From Treponema sp. (GTDB taxonomy: Bacteria > Spirochaetota > Spirochaetia > Treponematales > Treponemataceae): a stretch of DNA of 9,155 nucleotides. Shown piece by piece: positions 1 through 6,356 of the stretch. The first letter of the stretch is position 1. Every line of letters begins with the position of its first letter. A program made the position numbers and the translations under genes. Below the pieces are notes generated by a model. That model made no database searches, was not told the DNA's origin, and worked only from the letters and a program-made list of their open reading frames with translations. Location of the stretch: NCBI GenBank assembly GCA_016296205.1, contig JAEDJS010000072.1, positions 1 through 9,155 on the forward strand, given 5' to 3'.

Positions 1-8
1 AACAGCGT

Positions 9-49
9 AAAAAGTCAATCGATTGTTGAAACAATCTTCTTGACTTTTT
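9..49. terminator. Bidirectional intrinsic terminator-like hairpin
   Basis: AAAAAGTCAA (9-18) is the exact reverse complement of TTGACTTTTT (40-49). Inside it GATTGT (21-26) pairs with ACAATC (31-36) around a TGAA loop, with only a small internal bulge. T-runs occur at the end on either strand, so it could stop plus-strand transcription from an upstream gene (a TAA lies at 8-10) and minus-strand transcription leaving the operon. It ends only 13 bases before the ATG of the arsC-like remnant, so it could instead act as an attenuator for that gene. Seen by eye; no folding energy was computed. Confidence 0.65.
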
Positions 50-62
50 ATAGGTGGGGAAT

Positions 63-195
63 ATGGCAATTCAGATTTTTGGTACAGCAAAGAATTTTGA
101 TTTTAAAAAAGCAGAAAGATATTTTGCAGAACGGCAAAGATTCTGCAACAACTGGCTACTGCCCTGATGAATGGAAAAATTGGGTTACAATTTGA
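63..195 (+). pseudogene. ArsC/Spx-family (YffB-like) gene remnant with internal deletion and frameshift
   Basis: A good ribosome site (AGGTGGGGA at 52-60) precedes ATG at 63. The first 24 codons read MAIQIFGTAKNFDFKKAERY and onward, matching the N-terminus of ArsC-like thioredoxin-fold proteins (IxIFGTxxCxxxxKAxxxF). The usual Cys is Asn (residue 11 here). In this frame translation meets TGA at 165-167 after 34 codons. From about 130 a second frame reads NGKDSATTGYCPDEWKNW and ends with TGA at 193-195, resembling the family C-terminus (xVRNGKxATVGYxPExWxxW). The family is normally about 110-120 residues, so roughly 60-70 middle codons appear to be gone and the two ends are out of frame. The remnant converges on the GH53 gene with 2 bases between stops. 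Family assignment is from recalled motifs, not a search. Confidence 0.6.
105..146 (-). terminator. Possible weak minus-strand terminator after the GH53 gene
   Basis: On the minus strand GCAGAA (146-141) can pair with TTCTGC (116-111), which is followed directly by six T (110-105). The loop is about 24 bases, and a nearer TTCTGC (131-126) competes for the same arm, so the structure is weak. It lies inside the arsC-like remnant. The hairpin at 9-49 is the stronger candidate for ending the operon. Confidence 0.25.
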
Positions 196-197
196 AC

Positions 198-1361
198 TTA
201 ATTTCCCAGTGTTTTTAATCCTTCTAGTTCTTTTCCGCCAATGTCGAATAATGCCTGGTTTTCCCAGTTTGACTGGAAGGTTTTTGTTGAAATCCATTCG
301 CCGCCCCAGTAAAACATTCCCAATCCCTTTGATTTATAAACAGCGTCCTTTACTAATTCAATTTCTTTTGCCTGATCTTTAATGGAAGCGGTTAATTGTT
401 CATTTCCGAATTTTTTATTGCTTTCCTGAATTTGTTCTGTGTAAAATAAATTTTGTGTAGAATCGCCGTATTCTGTGGTGGTCCATGCAAAGGAATTTTC
501 GGCAACAAAAACTTCTTTTTTATAAGTTGACCTTAAATAGTTGATATTTTCTTCCAATTGTTTTAACGTTCCGTGGTTGTAAAAAGGATACCAGCTTAGT
601 CCAATGCAGTCAAAATTTACACCAGAAATATTTCTGATTATCCAGTCGGTGTTTTCTTTAATTCCACCGCATGAAATATGAACTGCAACTTTTATCTGCT
701 GGCTTACTTCTTTAACTGCATTGCGGGCACTGGTGAGAACAAAATTTAAGTTTTTTAATTCCTGATATTTTTCTGTCCAGGTATAAAGTGGAAGATTTGC
801 AGGAGTTCCATCGTTTTTTGTAAGCATAATTCCGTTGTCTATTTCGTTCCCGATTTGAACCATATCTGGCAAACATTCATTTGTCTTGCAAAGGATGAGA
901 AAATTTTTTGTAAAATTGTAAACTTCAGTGGAAAGTTGATTTATATCAGTTATTTCTTCCCACTCTTTTGGAATAATTTGTTTACCAGGATCTGCCCAAT
1001 AGTCGCTGTAATGGAAATCTAAAAGAGTTTTAAATCCACTTTGTTTTGCTCTTTGTAAAAGGGCGAGTGTTGTAGCAGAATTGTTGTTGCCCTCTGCAAT
1101 TGTTGGATTATTCCATAGTCGGACTCTTATCCAGTTGATTCCATTTTTTTTGAGAATTTCAAAAATGTCTTGAGTTGTGTTGTCTGTTGATTTGTAAAGA
1201 CCGCCGTTATCTTCAATTTGTTTTACGCAGCTTACATCAAACCCGCGAATAAATTCCGGGGGATATTTTGAATCCAGTTGCAGGTTGCTGGAACTTGCGC
1301 AACTGATATTGCACAGGAACACACCCAAAATAACGCCTGCAAAAAAGAATTTAGACTTCAT
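198..1361 (-). CDS. Arabinogalactan endo-beta-1,4-galactanase, GH53 family, lipoprotein
   Basis: 387-residue secreted glycosidase predicted to cut beta-1,4-galactan, the side chain of type I arabinogalactan and pectin. The start at 1361 is chosen because AGGAG (1369-1373) sits 7 bases upstream and a signal peptide follows directly; the longer reading to 1469 would run into the MATE gene. Residues 1-20 form a lipoprotein signal (MKSK, hydrophobic core, then CNIS) with lipidated Cys21. The relaxed box, Asn at -3, fits spirochaetes. GH53 signatures: RVRLWNNP near 79-86, LLDFHYSDYWADPGKQ at 113-128, IGNEIDNG at 170-177 with E173 as acid/base, GLSWYPFYNHG at 254-264, and VFVAENSFAW at 284-293 with E288 as nucleophile. 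The C-terminal GGEW/NQALFD segment is also typical, and length is normal for a single catalytic domain. It is last in the operon, 28 bases after the MATE gene, and has a candidate promoter of its own. Confidence 0.93.
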   Translation of the reverse strand: MKSKFFFAGVILGVFLCNISCASSSNLQLDSKYPPEFIRGFDVSCVKQIEDNGGLYKSTDNTTQDIFEILKKNGINWIRVRLWNNPTIAEGNNNSATTLALLQRAKQSGFKTLLDFHYSDYWADPGKQIIPKEWEEITDINQLSTEVYNFTKNFLILCKTNECLPDMVQIGNEIDNGIMLTKNDGTPANLPLYTWTEKYQELKNLNFVLTSARNAVKEVSQQIKVAVHISCGGIKENTDWIIRNISGVNFDCIGLSWYPFYNHGTLKQLEENINYLRSTYKKEVFVAENSFAWTTTEYGDSTQNLFYTEQIQESNKKFGNEQLTASIKDQAKEIELVKDAVYKSKGLGMFYWGGEWISTKTFQSNWENQALFDIGGKELEGLKTLGN

Positions 1362-1388
1362 AAAAATTCTCCTATATTTATAAAATAA

Positions 1389-1417
1389 ATTATAATGCAG
1401 ATTTTTTATTTTGGAAA
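1389..1417 (-). promoter_or_regulatory. Candidate internal promoter for the GH53 gene
   Basis: On the minus strand TTTCCA (1417-1412), a 17-base spacer and a perfect TATAAT (1394-1389) lie across the last codons of the MATE gene. Predicted transcription start is near 1382, giving a leader of about 20 bases that contains the AGGAG of the GH53 gene. This would let the galactanase be expressed apart from the upstream transporters. The AT-rich context raises the chance of a fortuitous match. Confidence 0.45.
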
Positions 1418-2739
1418 ATTTTTTTGTGAGTGATGCAGACGCAAATATGGAGAACAATAAATGTAGCAATCCAGCTTAACGGGTAGGAAATGTAAACATT
1501 TGGCAGCGTTGGATGGAATGGGAAAATTACAAGAATCCAGAAAACTCGTAAAACGCATGTTCCGATTAATGTTAAAATCATTGCGGTAAAACTTTTGCCA
1601 ATGGCCCGCAACTGGTTTCCGGCTACGTCCATTGTTCCGCAGATAAAGTATAAGCTTACGAGCCACCATGTACGTTCAACAGCACGTTCCATAACAAGAG
1701 TGTCTTTTGTGAATAAGCTTAAAATCTGCTGCTTGAAAATTAAAGCAATTGCGGAAAGGAACAAAGTAAAAATTGAAGTATATGCTAGACAAAGATTATA
1801 TACTTTTTTTATGTTATCAATTTTTTTTGCACCGTAATTTTGAGAACTGAATGTCATGCATGTTTGACTTATGGAATTTGCGCTGACCCATAAAACTCCG
1901 TCAATATTCAAACTGGCACTGTAACCGGCCATGGCAATTGAACCAAAGGAATTTACAGTTGATTGAATTAAAACGTTTGAAATAGAAAACATTGTACTTT
2001 GCAAACCTGCTGGTAATCCAATGCTGATAATTTTTGCAAGTTGAGGCAGGTGAATGTGAAGTTCACTTAATTTGAGACGGCAGTCGTTTTTGAGGTTGCA
2101 GAGAATTACCAGAATGCAGATGGCAGAGATATACTGGCTTACGATTGTGGCAATGGCAACACCGGCTACATCCATTTTAAAAAATATAACAAGAATTAAA
2201 TTCAATATAACGTTGATTAATCCGGTGGTGCTGAGAATTAAAAATGGTCGTTTTGTGTCTCCCTGGGCTCGTAAAATTGCAGCACCAAAGTTGAATACAA
2301 GATTCCCTGGAGTTCCTAAGAAGAAAATTTTTAAATAGAGAGCAGACAAGTTGATTACATCATCTGGGCTTTTCATTAAATGTAAAAGTGGAAGGCTCAC
2401 AAAAAATCCAGTTATTGCTACAATAATTCCACACAAAAAGCTGAATAAAATTGCAGTATGAACTGTTTTTGAAATTGAATGTTTATCCTGTGCTCCCAAA
2501 AGTGTGGCTACTGCAACATTAGTTCCGGCGCTTAACCCCATGAATAAATTCATGAATAAATTTACAAGTGAAACAGTTGATCCAACGGCGGCCAGTGAAG
2601 TGCTTCCGGAAAATCTACCAACAACAATTAAATCTGCAGCACTGTAAATAATCTGCAAAATACCTGTAGCCATTAAAGGCAGAGAATATTTAATAATATT
2701 TTTTAAAAACGGCCCATTGGTCATGTCATGGGAATTCAT
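1390..2739 (-). CDS. MATE family multidrug/cation efflux transporter
   Basis: 449-residue inner-membrane exporter expected to have 12 transmembrane helices and to exchange drugs or metabolites for Na+ or H+. Family marks: PLMATGILQIIYSAADLIVV at 21-40, GRFSGSTSLAAVGST at 41-55, GLSAGTNVAVATLLGAQ at 68-84, and ILRAQGDTKRPF at 155-166. The same helix pattern recurs in the second half, as expected of the MATE internal duplication. I start at ATG 2739 (MNSHDMTNGPF) rather than at an in-frame ATG at 2817, which would overlap the permease by 74 bases. ATG 2739 lies 4 bases after the permease stop; a GGAG (2757-2754) is 14 bases upstream, longer than ideal, so coupled re-initiation is likely. ATG 2724 is an alternative without a visible ribosome site. 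The substrate cannot be inferred. Confidence 0.92.
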   Translation of the reverse strand: MNSHDMTNGPFLKNIIKYSLPLMATGILQIIYSAADLIVVGRFSGSTSLAAVGSTVSLVNLFMNLFMGLSAGTNVAVATLLGAQDKHSISKTVHTAILFSFLCGIIVAITGFFVSLPLLHLMKSPDDVINLSALYLKIFFLGTPGNLVFNFGAAILRAQGDTKRPFLILSTTGLINVILNLILVIFFKMDVAGVAIATIVSQYISAICILVILCNLKNDCRLKLSELHIHLPQLAKIISIGLPAGLQSTMFSISNVLIQSTVNSFGSIAMAGYSASLNIDGVLWVSANSISQTCMTFSSQNYGAKKIDNIKKVYNLCLAYTSIFTLFLSAIALIFKQQILSLFTKDTLVMERAVERTWWLVSLYFICGTMDVAGNQLRAIGKSFTAMILTLIGTCVLRVFWILVIFPFHPTLPNVYISYPLSWIATFIVLHICVCITHKKIFQNKKSAL

Positions 2740-2743
2740 GGTT

Positions 2744-4111
2744 TTAGAATATTCTCCAGAAAAGCCAGAGGAATCCGGCTGCAACTGTAGTTGTAATGAT
2801 TGTAAATGGAATTCCAACTTTTAGCCAGCCGCCAAAACTCAATGGGTAGCCTTCCTTTTTAAGAATGCCGCTGGAAACAACATTGGCACTGGCACCATAA
2901 GGAGTAAGGTTTCCGCCAAGACAACTTCCAATAAGAAGTGCAAACATGTAAAGCTCTGGGGCAATGTTCATCTGTATTGCCATTGCGTTGGCCACTGGAA
3001 GCATTGCAAGAATATATGGAACATTGTCGATAAATCCGGAAATTACAACGCTTACAAAAATTACAAGAAGGAATCCAAGGAATACACTGTTGCTTGCAAG
3101 TTTTGCAAGGAATCCAGCAAACATATCAAGAAGGCCAGTTTCCTGAATTGAACCTACTACAACAAAAATTCCCATGAGGAAGAAAATTGTTTCCCAGTCT
3201 AATTCTTTGAGCAAAGTTTTTACTTCGTCTTTAGATTTTTTCTGATTCCATTTGTACCAGATAACTCCAATAATTCCCAAAGCAAAAACAAAAAGTCCGC
3301 TTAAATATTCAAAGTCGGTTTTAATAAAACTGATGATTGCCAGCCCAAAAATCATAGTAAGCAGCAGAATTGATGGCATCCATGAAATCACTGGTTCTTT
3401 TTCTACTTCAATTTTATCTTTACTTTTGCGAGCAAACAAAAAGTAGAAGAAAACACAGCCAGCCAGCATTCCACTTTGAATAATAAAGAAAATTGAAATA
3501 TGACCGTTGTGGAAGAAGAAGTCGTTGAATGAATAACCTGCAAAACTTGCAAAAATCATCGATGGAGGATCACCAACGAGTGTAGCAGTTCCTTCCAGGT
3601 TGCTCATTACTGCAAGACCAATTAAAAACATTGTTGGGTTGATTTTTAACTTTTTAGAAAGTGCCAGGGCGATTGGTGCCATAACAAGAAGAGTTGCAAC
3701 GTTTTCTACAAAAATCGAAATTATACCAGTCATAGCGAGAATGGCAACGATTGCAAAACCTGTACTTTTACTTTTAAGAACAATTGTATCAGCAATTCTA
3801 ACAGGAACTTTTGAATAAATAAAAAGGGATGCAATAATCATACTGCCAACATAAATCATAAGAACATTCCAGTTGATTAAATCAAAAAGGGAATGAGTAA
3901 TTGAATAAATATGAAGGTTAAAACTACTGCCGGCCAGTAAATCTTCTGCCTTGCCTGTAATATCAAAAATGTATGAAGGGAAAATAATACCAAGAATTAC
4001 AACTAAAATTGCAGCAATTGTTGTAAACCAGACTTTTTTTTCCTGGAAAGCAATTACAAGAATATACATTAAAATTGCAATTCCAAGTACAACCCATTTA
4101 ATATTTTCCAT
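2744..4111 (-). CDS. SLC13/ArsB-NhaD superfamily (citrate-transporter-like) permease
   Basis: 455-residue polytopic membrane protein of the ion transporter superfamily (CitMHS/ArsB/NhaD type). Each half carries the family signature: VENVATLLVMAP (135-146) with SNLEGTATLVGDPPSMI (170-186), then DNVPYILAMLP (362-372) with GGNLTPYGASANVV (399-412). DWETIFFLMGIFVVVG at 305-320 is also typical. A hydrophilic loop at about 228-242 and a lysine-rich loop at 287-304 separate helix groups. AGGAG (4118-4122) sits 6 bases before the ATG. It begins 13 bases after the SIR2 stop and ends 4 bases before the MATE start. The substrate could be a di/tricarboxylate, arsenite or Na+/H+; no ArsA, ArsR or arsD neighbour is visible, so arsenite is not favoured despite the arsC-like remnant nearby. 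Confidence 0.88.
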   Translation of the reverse strand: MENIKWVVLGIAILMYILVIAFQEKKVWFTTIAAILVVILGIIFPSYIFDITGKAEDLLAGSSFNLHIYSITHSLFDLINWNVLMIYVGSMIIASLFIYSKVPVRIADTIVLKSKSTGFAIVAILAMTGIISIFVENVATLLVMAPIALALSKKLKINPTMFLIGLAVMSNLEGTATLVGDPPSMIFASFAGYSFNDFFFHNGHISIFFIIQSGMLAGCVFFYFLFARKSKDKIEVEKEPVISWMPSILLLTMIFGLAIISFIKTDFEYLSGLFVFALGIIGVIWYKWNQKKSKDEVKTLLKELDWETIFFLMGIFVVVGSIQETGLLDMFAGFLAKLASNSVFLGFLLVIFVSVVISGFIDNVPYILAMLPVANAMAIQMNIAPELYMFALLIGSCLGGNLTPYGASANVVSSGILKKEGYPLSFGGWLKVGIPFTIITTTVAAGFLWLFWRIF

Positions 4112-4124
4112 AACTTTCTCCTGA

Positions 4125-4886
4125 TTAAAGTTTAATAGAATCTAATAATTTGCCAATAGAAGTATGCATCACATATTCAAAAAAATTATCTGCCTGTGTT
4201 GCATCTCTGTTGATTAAAACTCGTTTGCAGTTTTTTGAAGCATATTGAATCAAACCGGCTGCAGGATAAACAGTGAGTGATGTACCTGCCACAATCAGCA
4301 AATCGGCTTCACTGATTGATTTTATACTTTGATTCAATGTGGAATTATCTAAACCTTCTTCGTACAATACAACATCCGGTTTAATTATTCCGCCACATTC
4401 ATCGCACAGTGGAATAAATTCTTTGTCCTGATGTTCTTCTACATAATTAAGGTCAAAAAATTTGTTACATTTTGTGCAGTGGTTTTTTAATACAGTTCCG
4501 TGAAGTTCAAGAACATTTTTGCTTCCTGCCAGCTGGTGCAGACCGTCTATATTTGTAGTAATACATGCAGTAAGTTTTCCGGCGTTTTCTAATTCTGCAA
4601 GTTTTTTGTGACCTGCATTTGGTTGAATCCCGTGGCAGATTAATTTTGCTCTGTAGAATCTGTAGAATTCGTTTGTATGCAGATGAAAAAAAGTTGCACT
4701 TAAAATTTCTTCCGGTGGAAAGGCCCACTTTTGATTGTAAAGTCCATCAACGCTTCTAAAATCCGGAATTCCACTTTCTGTAGAAACACCTGCTCCGCCA
4801 AGAAAAACAATTCTGCTGCTGGAATTTATCAGCTGCTGTAAAGTCTGGGAAGCCTGATCAAAATCGTTTTCTTCAAAAAGATTCAT
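4125..4886 (-). CDS. SIR2 family NAD-dependent protein deacylase (sirtuin, CobB-like)
   Basis: 253-residue cytoplasmic sirtuin that removes acyl groups from protein lysines using NAD+. All core elements are present: NAD-binding GAGVSTESGIPDFR at 31-44, TTNIDGLHQLAG at 110-121, catalytic H129 in ELHG, a zinc site of C137-x2-C140 and C161-x2-C164, DVVLYEE at 171-177, GTSLTVYPAA at 201-210 and the ribose-binding INRD at 225-228. Length is that of a minimal bacterial sirtuin with no extensions. Aligning by eye to E. coli CobB through the shared IQPN, the acid-pocket Tyr (Y75) is kept but the Arg three residues on is Tyr78, so the YxxR of desuccinylase-type sirtuins is incomplete; deacetylase activity is favoured. 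The ATG directly follows the RNase HI stop (TAG|ATG), with GGAG 12 bases upstream inside that gene, so the two should be translationally coupled. Confidence 0.95.
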   Translation of the reverse strand: MNLFEENDFDQASQTLQQLINSSSRIVFLGGAGVSTESGIPDFRSVDGLYNQKWAFPPEEILSATFFHLHTNEFYRFYRAKLICHGIQPNAGHKKLAELENAGKLTACITTNIDGLHQLAGSKNVLELHGTVLKNHCTKCNKFFDLNYVEEHQDKEFIPLCDECGGIIKPDVVLYEEGLDNSTLNQSIKSISEADLLIVAGTSLTVYPAAGLIQYASKNCKRVLINRDATQADNFFEYVMHTSIGKLLDSIKL

Positions 4887-5357
4887 CTATTCAAATTTCT
4901 CCATTTCTTTCTGACATAACTGGTCACAAATTTCGTTGTATTTAACTCCGGCATGTCCTTTTACCCATTGCCACTCAACATTCAGCTGGTTGTAATATTC
5001 ATCAAGAGCAATCCACAGCTCCTTATTAAGAACCGGTTTTTTGGCAGCAGTTTTCCAGCCGTTTTTTTTCCAGTTGATAATCCAGGAAGTGATTCCATTT
5101 TTAACGTACTGACTGTCGCTAAAAACTTTGATTTTTTTTGACGACCATTTAGCATTGTTGCAGACTGCACTAAGACTACTGATTGCGGCCATTAATTCCA
5201 TGCGGTTGTTTGTAGTTAACTGTTCGCCACCGCTTAAAATTGTTTGGCCAGTTGAATCAATAATTACGCATCCCCAGCCACCAGGCCCCGGGTTTCCGTG
5301 ACATCCACCGTCTGTATAAATAATTACTTCATTTTCCTGAACGTTGATTTCTTCCAT
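4887..5357 (-). CDS. rnhA: Ribonuclease HI
   Basis: 156-residue RNase HI, which cuts the RNA strand of RNA-DNA hybrids during replication and repair. The catalytic set is complete: D16 in YTDGGCHGNPGPGGWG, E54 in NNRMELMAAI, D81 in SDSQYV, and D145 in GHAGVKYNEICDQL with the accessory H135. The basic region WKKNGWKTAAKKPVLNKELW at 96-115 matches the handle of the E. coli enzyme. Length is that of the single-domain bacterial form; there is no N-terminal hybrid-binding domain. No Shine-Dalgarno precedes the ATG, and a -10-like TATATT ends only 6 bases before it, so this gene may start a leaderless transcript. Its stop TAG abuts the SIR2 ATG. Confidence 0.95.
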   Translation of the reverse strand: MEEINVQENEVIIYTDGGCHGNPGPGGWGCVIIDSTGQTILSGGEQLTTNNRMELMAAISSLSAVCNNAKWSSKKIKVFSDSQYVKNGITSWIINWKKNGWKTAAKKPVLNKELWIALDEYYNQLNVEWQWVKGHAGVKYNEICDQLCQKEMEKFE

Positions 5358-5363
5358 AGAGAT

Positions 5364-5392
5364 AATATAATGAATTTAAGTGAAAAATTAAA
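5364..5392 (-). promoter_or_regulatory. Candidate promoter giving a leaderless rnhA transcript
   Basis: In the 60-base gap between the EFR1 stop and rnhA, the minus strand has TTTAAT (5392-5387), 17 bases, then TATATT (5369-5364). Six bases separate the -10 from the ATG, placing the expected start at or next to its A. The -35 matches only 3 of 6 consensus bases. The gap is the largest in the operon and contains no Shine-Dalgarno, which supports a real transcription start here. Confidence 0.4.
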
Positions 5393-5417
5393 CCAGTTTT
5401 TAAAACTTCAACTTGGA

Positions 5418-6356
5418 TTATAATTTTTTTAAGTTAAGGTCTGTCTCCTGGAGTGGAATATTGTTTTGTTCCAGCTCTTTTTGTAAGTTTTTAAAATGTT
5501 TGAGATAAGCCCACCGTTTGAGACCTTTTAAATCATTGTTAAAGTACGGAAACTTTATGGAAGAATCACTGGCAGTTTTAACAATTTTGTAGTCACCGTT
5601 TACTTTCCAGCCGTTAAGAAGACCAATGCTGATAGCACTTGTAGGACAGTTAAATGAACAGGCAACACAAAGAGCACAGTTAGTACCAAATTTGAATTTT
5701 CCGTCTACAATTTTAATGTTCTGGTAAGGACAGATTTTTACACATTTCTGGCAGTTAATACATTTTTTTGTATCAACTTTCATAAAGGGACCCTGAGCCT
5801 TAGCATAAAGCCATTCGATTCTAAAAATCGGCAGGAACCAGGCTTTAATGGAACGACGGTAAATTTTTGTTTTTGAATTTTCACGCAGCTGTTTTACGTT
5901 CATGCGCACTCGAGCGTCGGCATAAATGTATTCGCTTTTTACCATTTCTGGTGAGTGGCGGAAAATCATGTTGTAGGGCATAACAAAATGGTGATCAGTA
6001 AAAATTTCGAAGCCTTTGCGTTCAAGAGTTCTAATAGTGATTTGAGATGAATATAAATTGAACGTTAATCCTTCACCGCTTGTTTTAAAAATAAAAGTTT
6101 TCTTTTTACCAGTTGAATTTAAATCACGGATAGCTGGAAGCTTTTTTACAAAATCAGTAAAAATTTTTGGTGCGTTAAATCCATGAACAGGAAAAGCAAA
6201 CCCGCATAAATCAAAATCGTTTGGATCTGGAATTTGTGTGTTCTGAACCTTTATATCAAAAATTGTTGTTTCGTATTCAGTGAGATATTTCTGGTAAATT
6301 CCGGCAACAAGCCGAGTGTTTCCTGTCCCACTAAAAACGTAAATAATGGCTTTCAT
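5418..6356 (-). CDS. EFR1 family ferredoxin: flavodoxin-like domain fused to 2x[4Fe-4S] ferredoxin
   Basis: 312-residue cytoplasmic electron carrier. The N-terminal flavodoxin-like domain (about 1-150) opens with IIYVFSGTGNTRLVA, the phosphate-binding loop for FMN being SGTGNT at 9-14. A basic linker (about 150-185) leads to a two-cluster ferredoxin: C199-x2-C202-x2-C205-x3-C209-P, then C227-x2-C230-x2-C233-x3-C237-P. All eight cluster cysteines are present. A C-terminal tail of about 70 residues is rich in Lys and aromatic residues. This architecture is typical of anaerobes; partners are generally unknown. Its ATG overlaps the stop of the SDR gene (TAATG), with GGTGG (6371-6367) 10 bases upstream, so the two proteins should be made together, which makes the SDR a candidate partner. 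Confidence 0.9.
   Translation of the reverse strand: MKAIIYVFSGTGNTRLVAGIYQKYLTEYETTIFDIKVQNTQIPDPNDFDLCGFAFPVHGFNAPKIFTDFVKKLPAIRDLNSTGKKKTFIFKTSGEGLTFNLYSSQITIRTLERKGFEIFTDHHFVMPYNMIFRHSPEMVKSEYIYADARVRMNVKQLRENSKTKIYRRSIKAWFLPIFRIEWLYAKAQGPFMKVDTKKCINCQKCVKICPYQNIKIVDGKFKFGTNCALCVACSFNCPTSAISIGLLNGWKVNGDYKIVKTASDSSIKFPYFNNDLKGLKRWAYLKHFKNLQKELEQNNIPLQETDLNLKKL

Noticed and set aside
1362..1469. Longer start of the GH53 gene at 1469
   Set aside because: It would overlap the MATE gene and put 36 residues before a clear lipoprotein signal that has its own AGGAG.
2740..2817. N-terminal extension of the MATE gene to ATG 2817
   Set aside because: It would overlap the 3' end of the permease by 74 bases and add a non-hydrophobic Gln-rich stretch not seen at MATE N-termini.
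2744..4111. Reading the permease as ArsB in an arsenic operon with the arsC-like remnant
   Set aside because: The remnant is on the other strand, more than 2.5 kb away and of the YffB/Spx-like type without its Cys; the permease signatures do not single out arsenite.
5376..5417. AGTTTT-A-AAAACT inverted repeat after the EFR1 stop as a terminator
   Set aside because: The stem is short, purely A/T-rich and followed by GG and a broken T-run; too weak to call.
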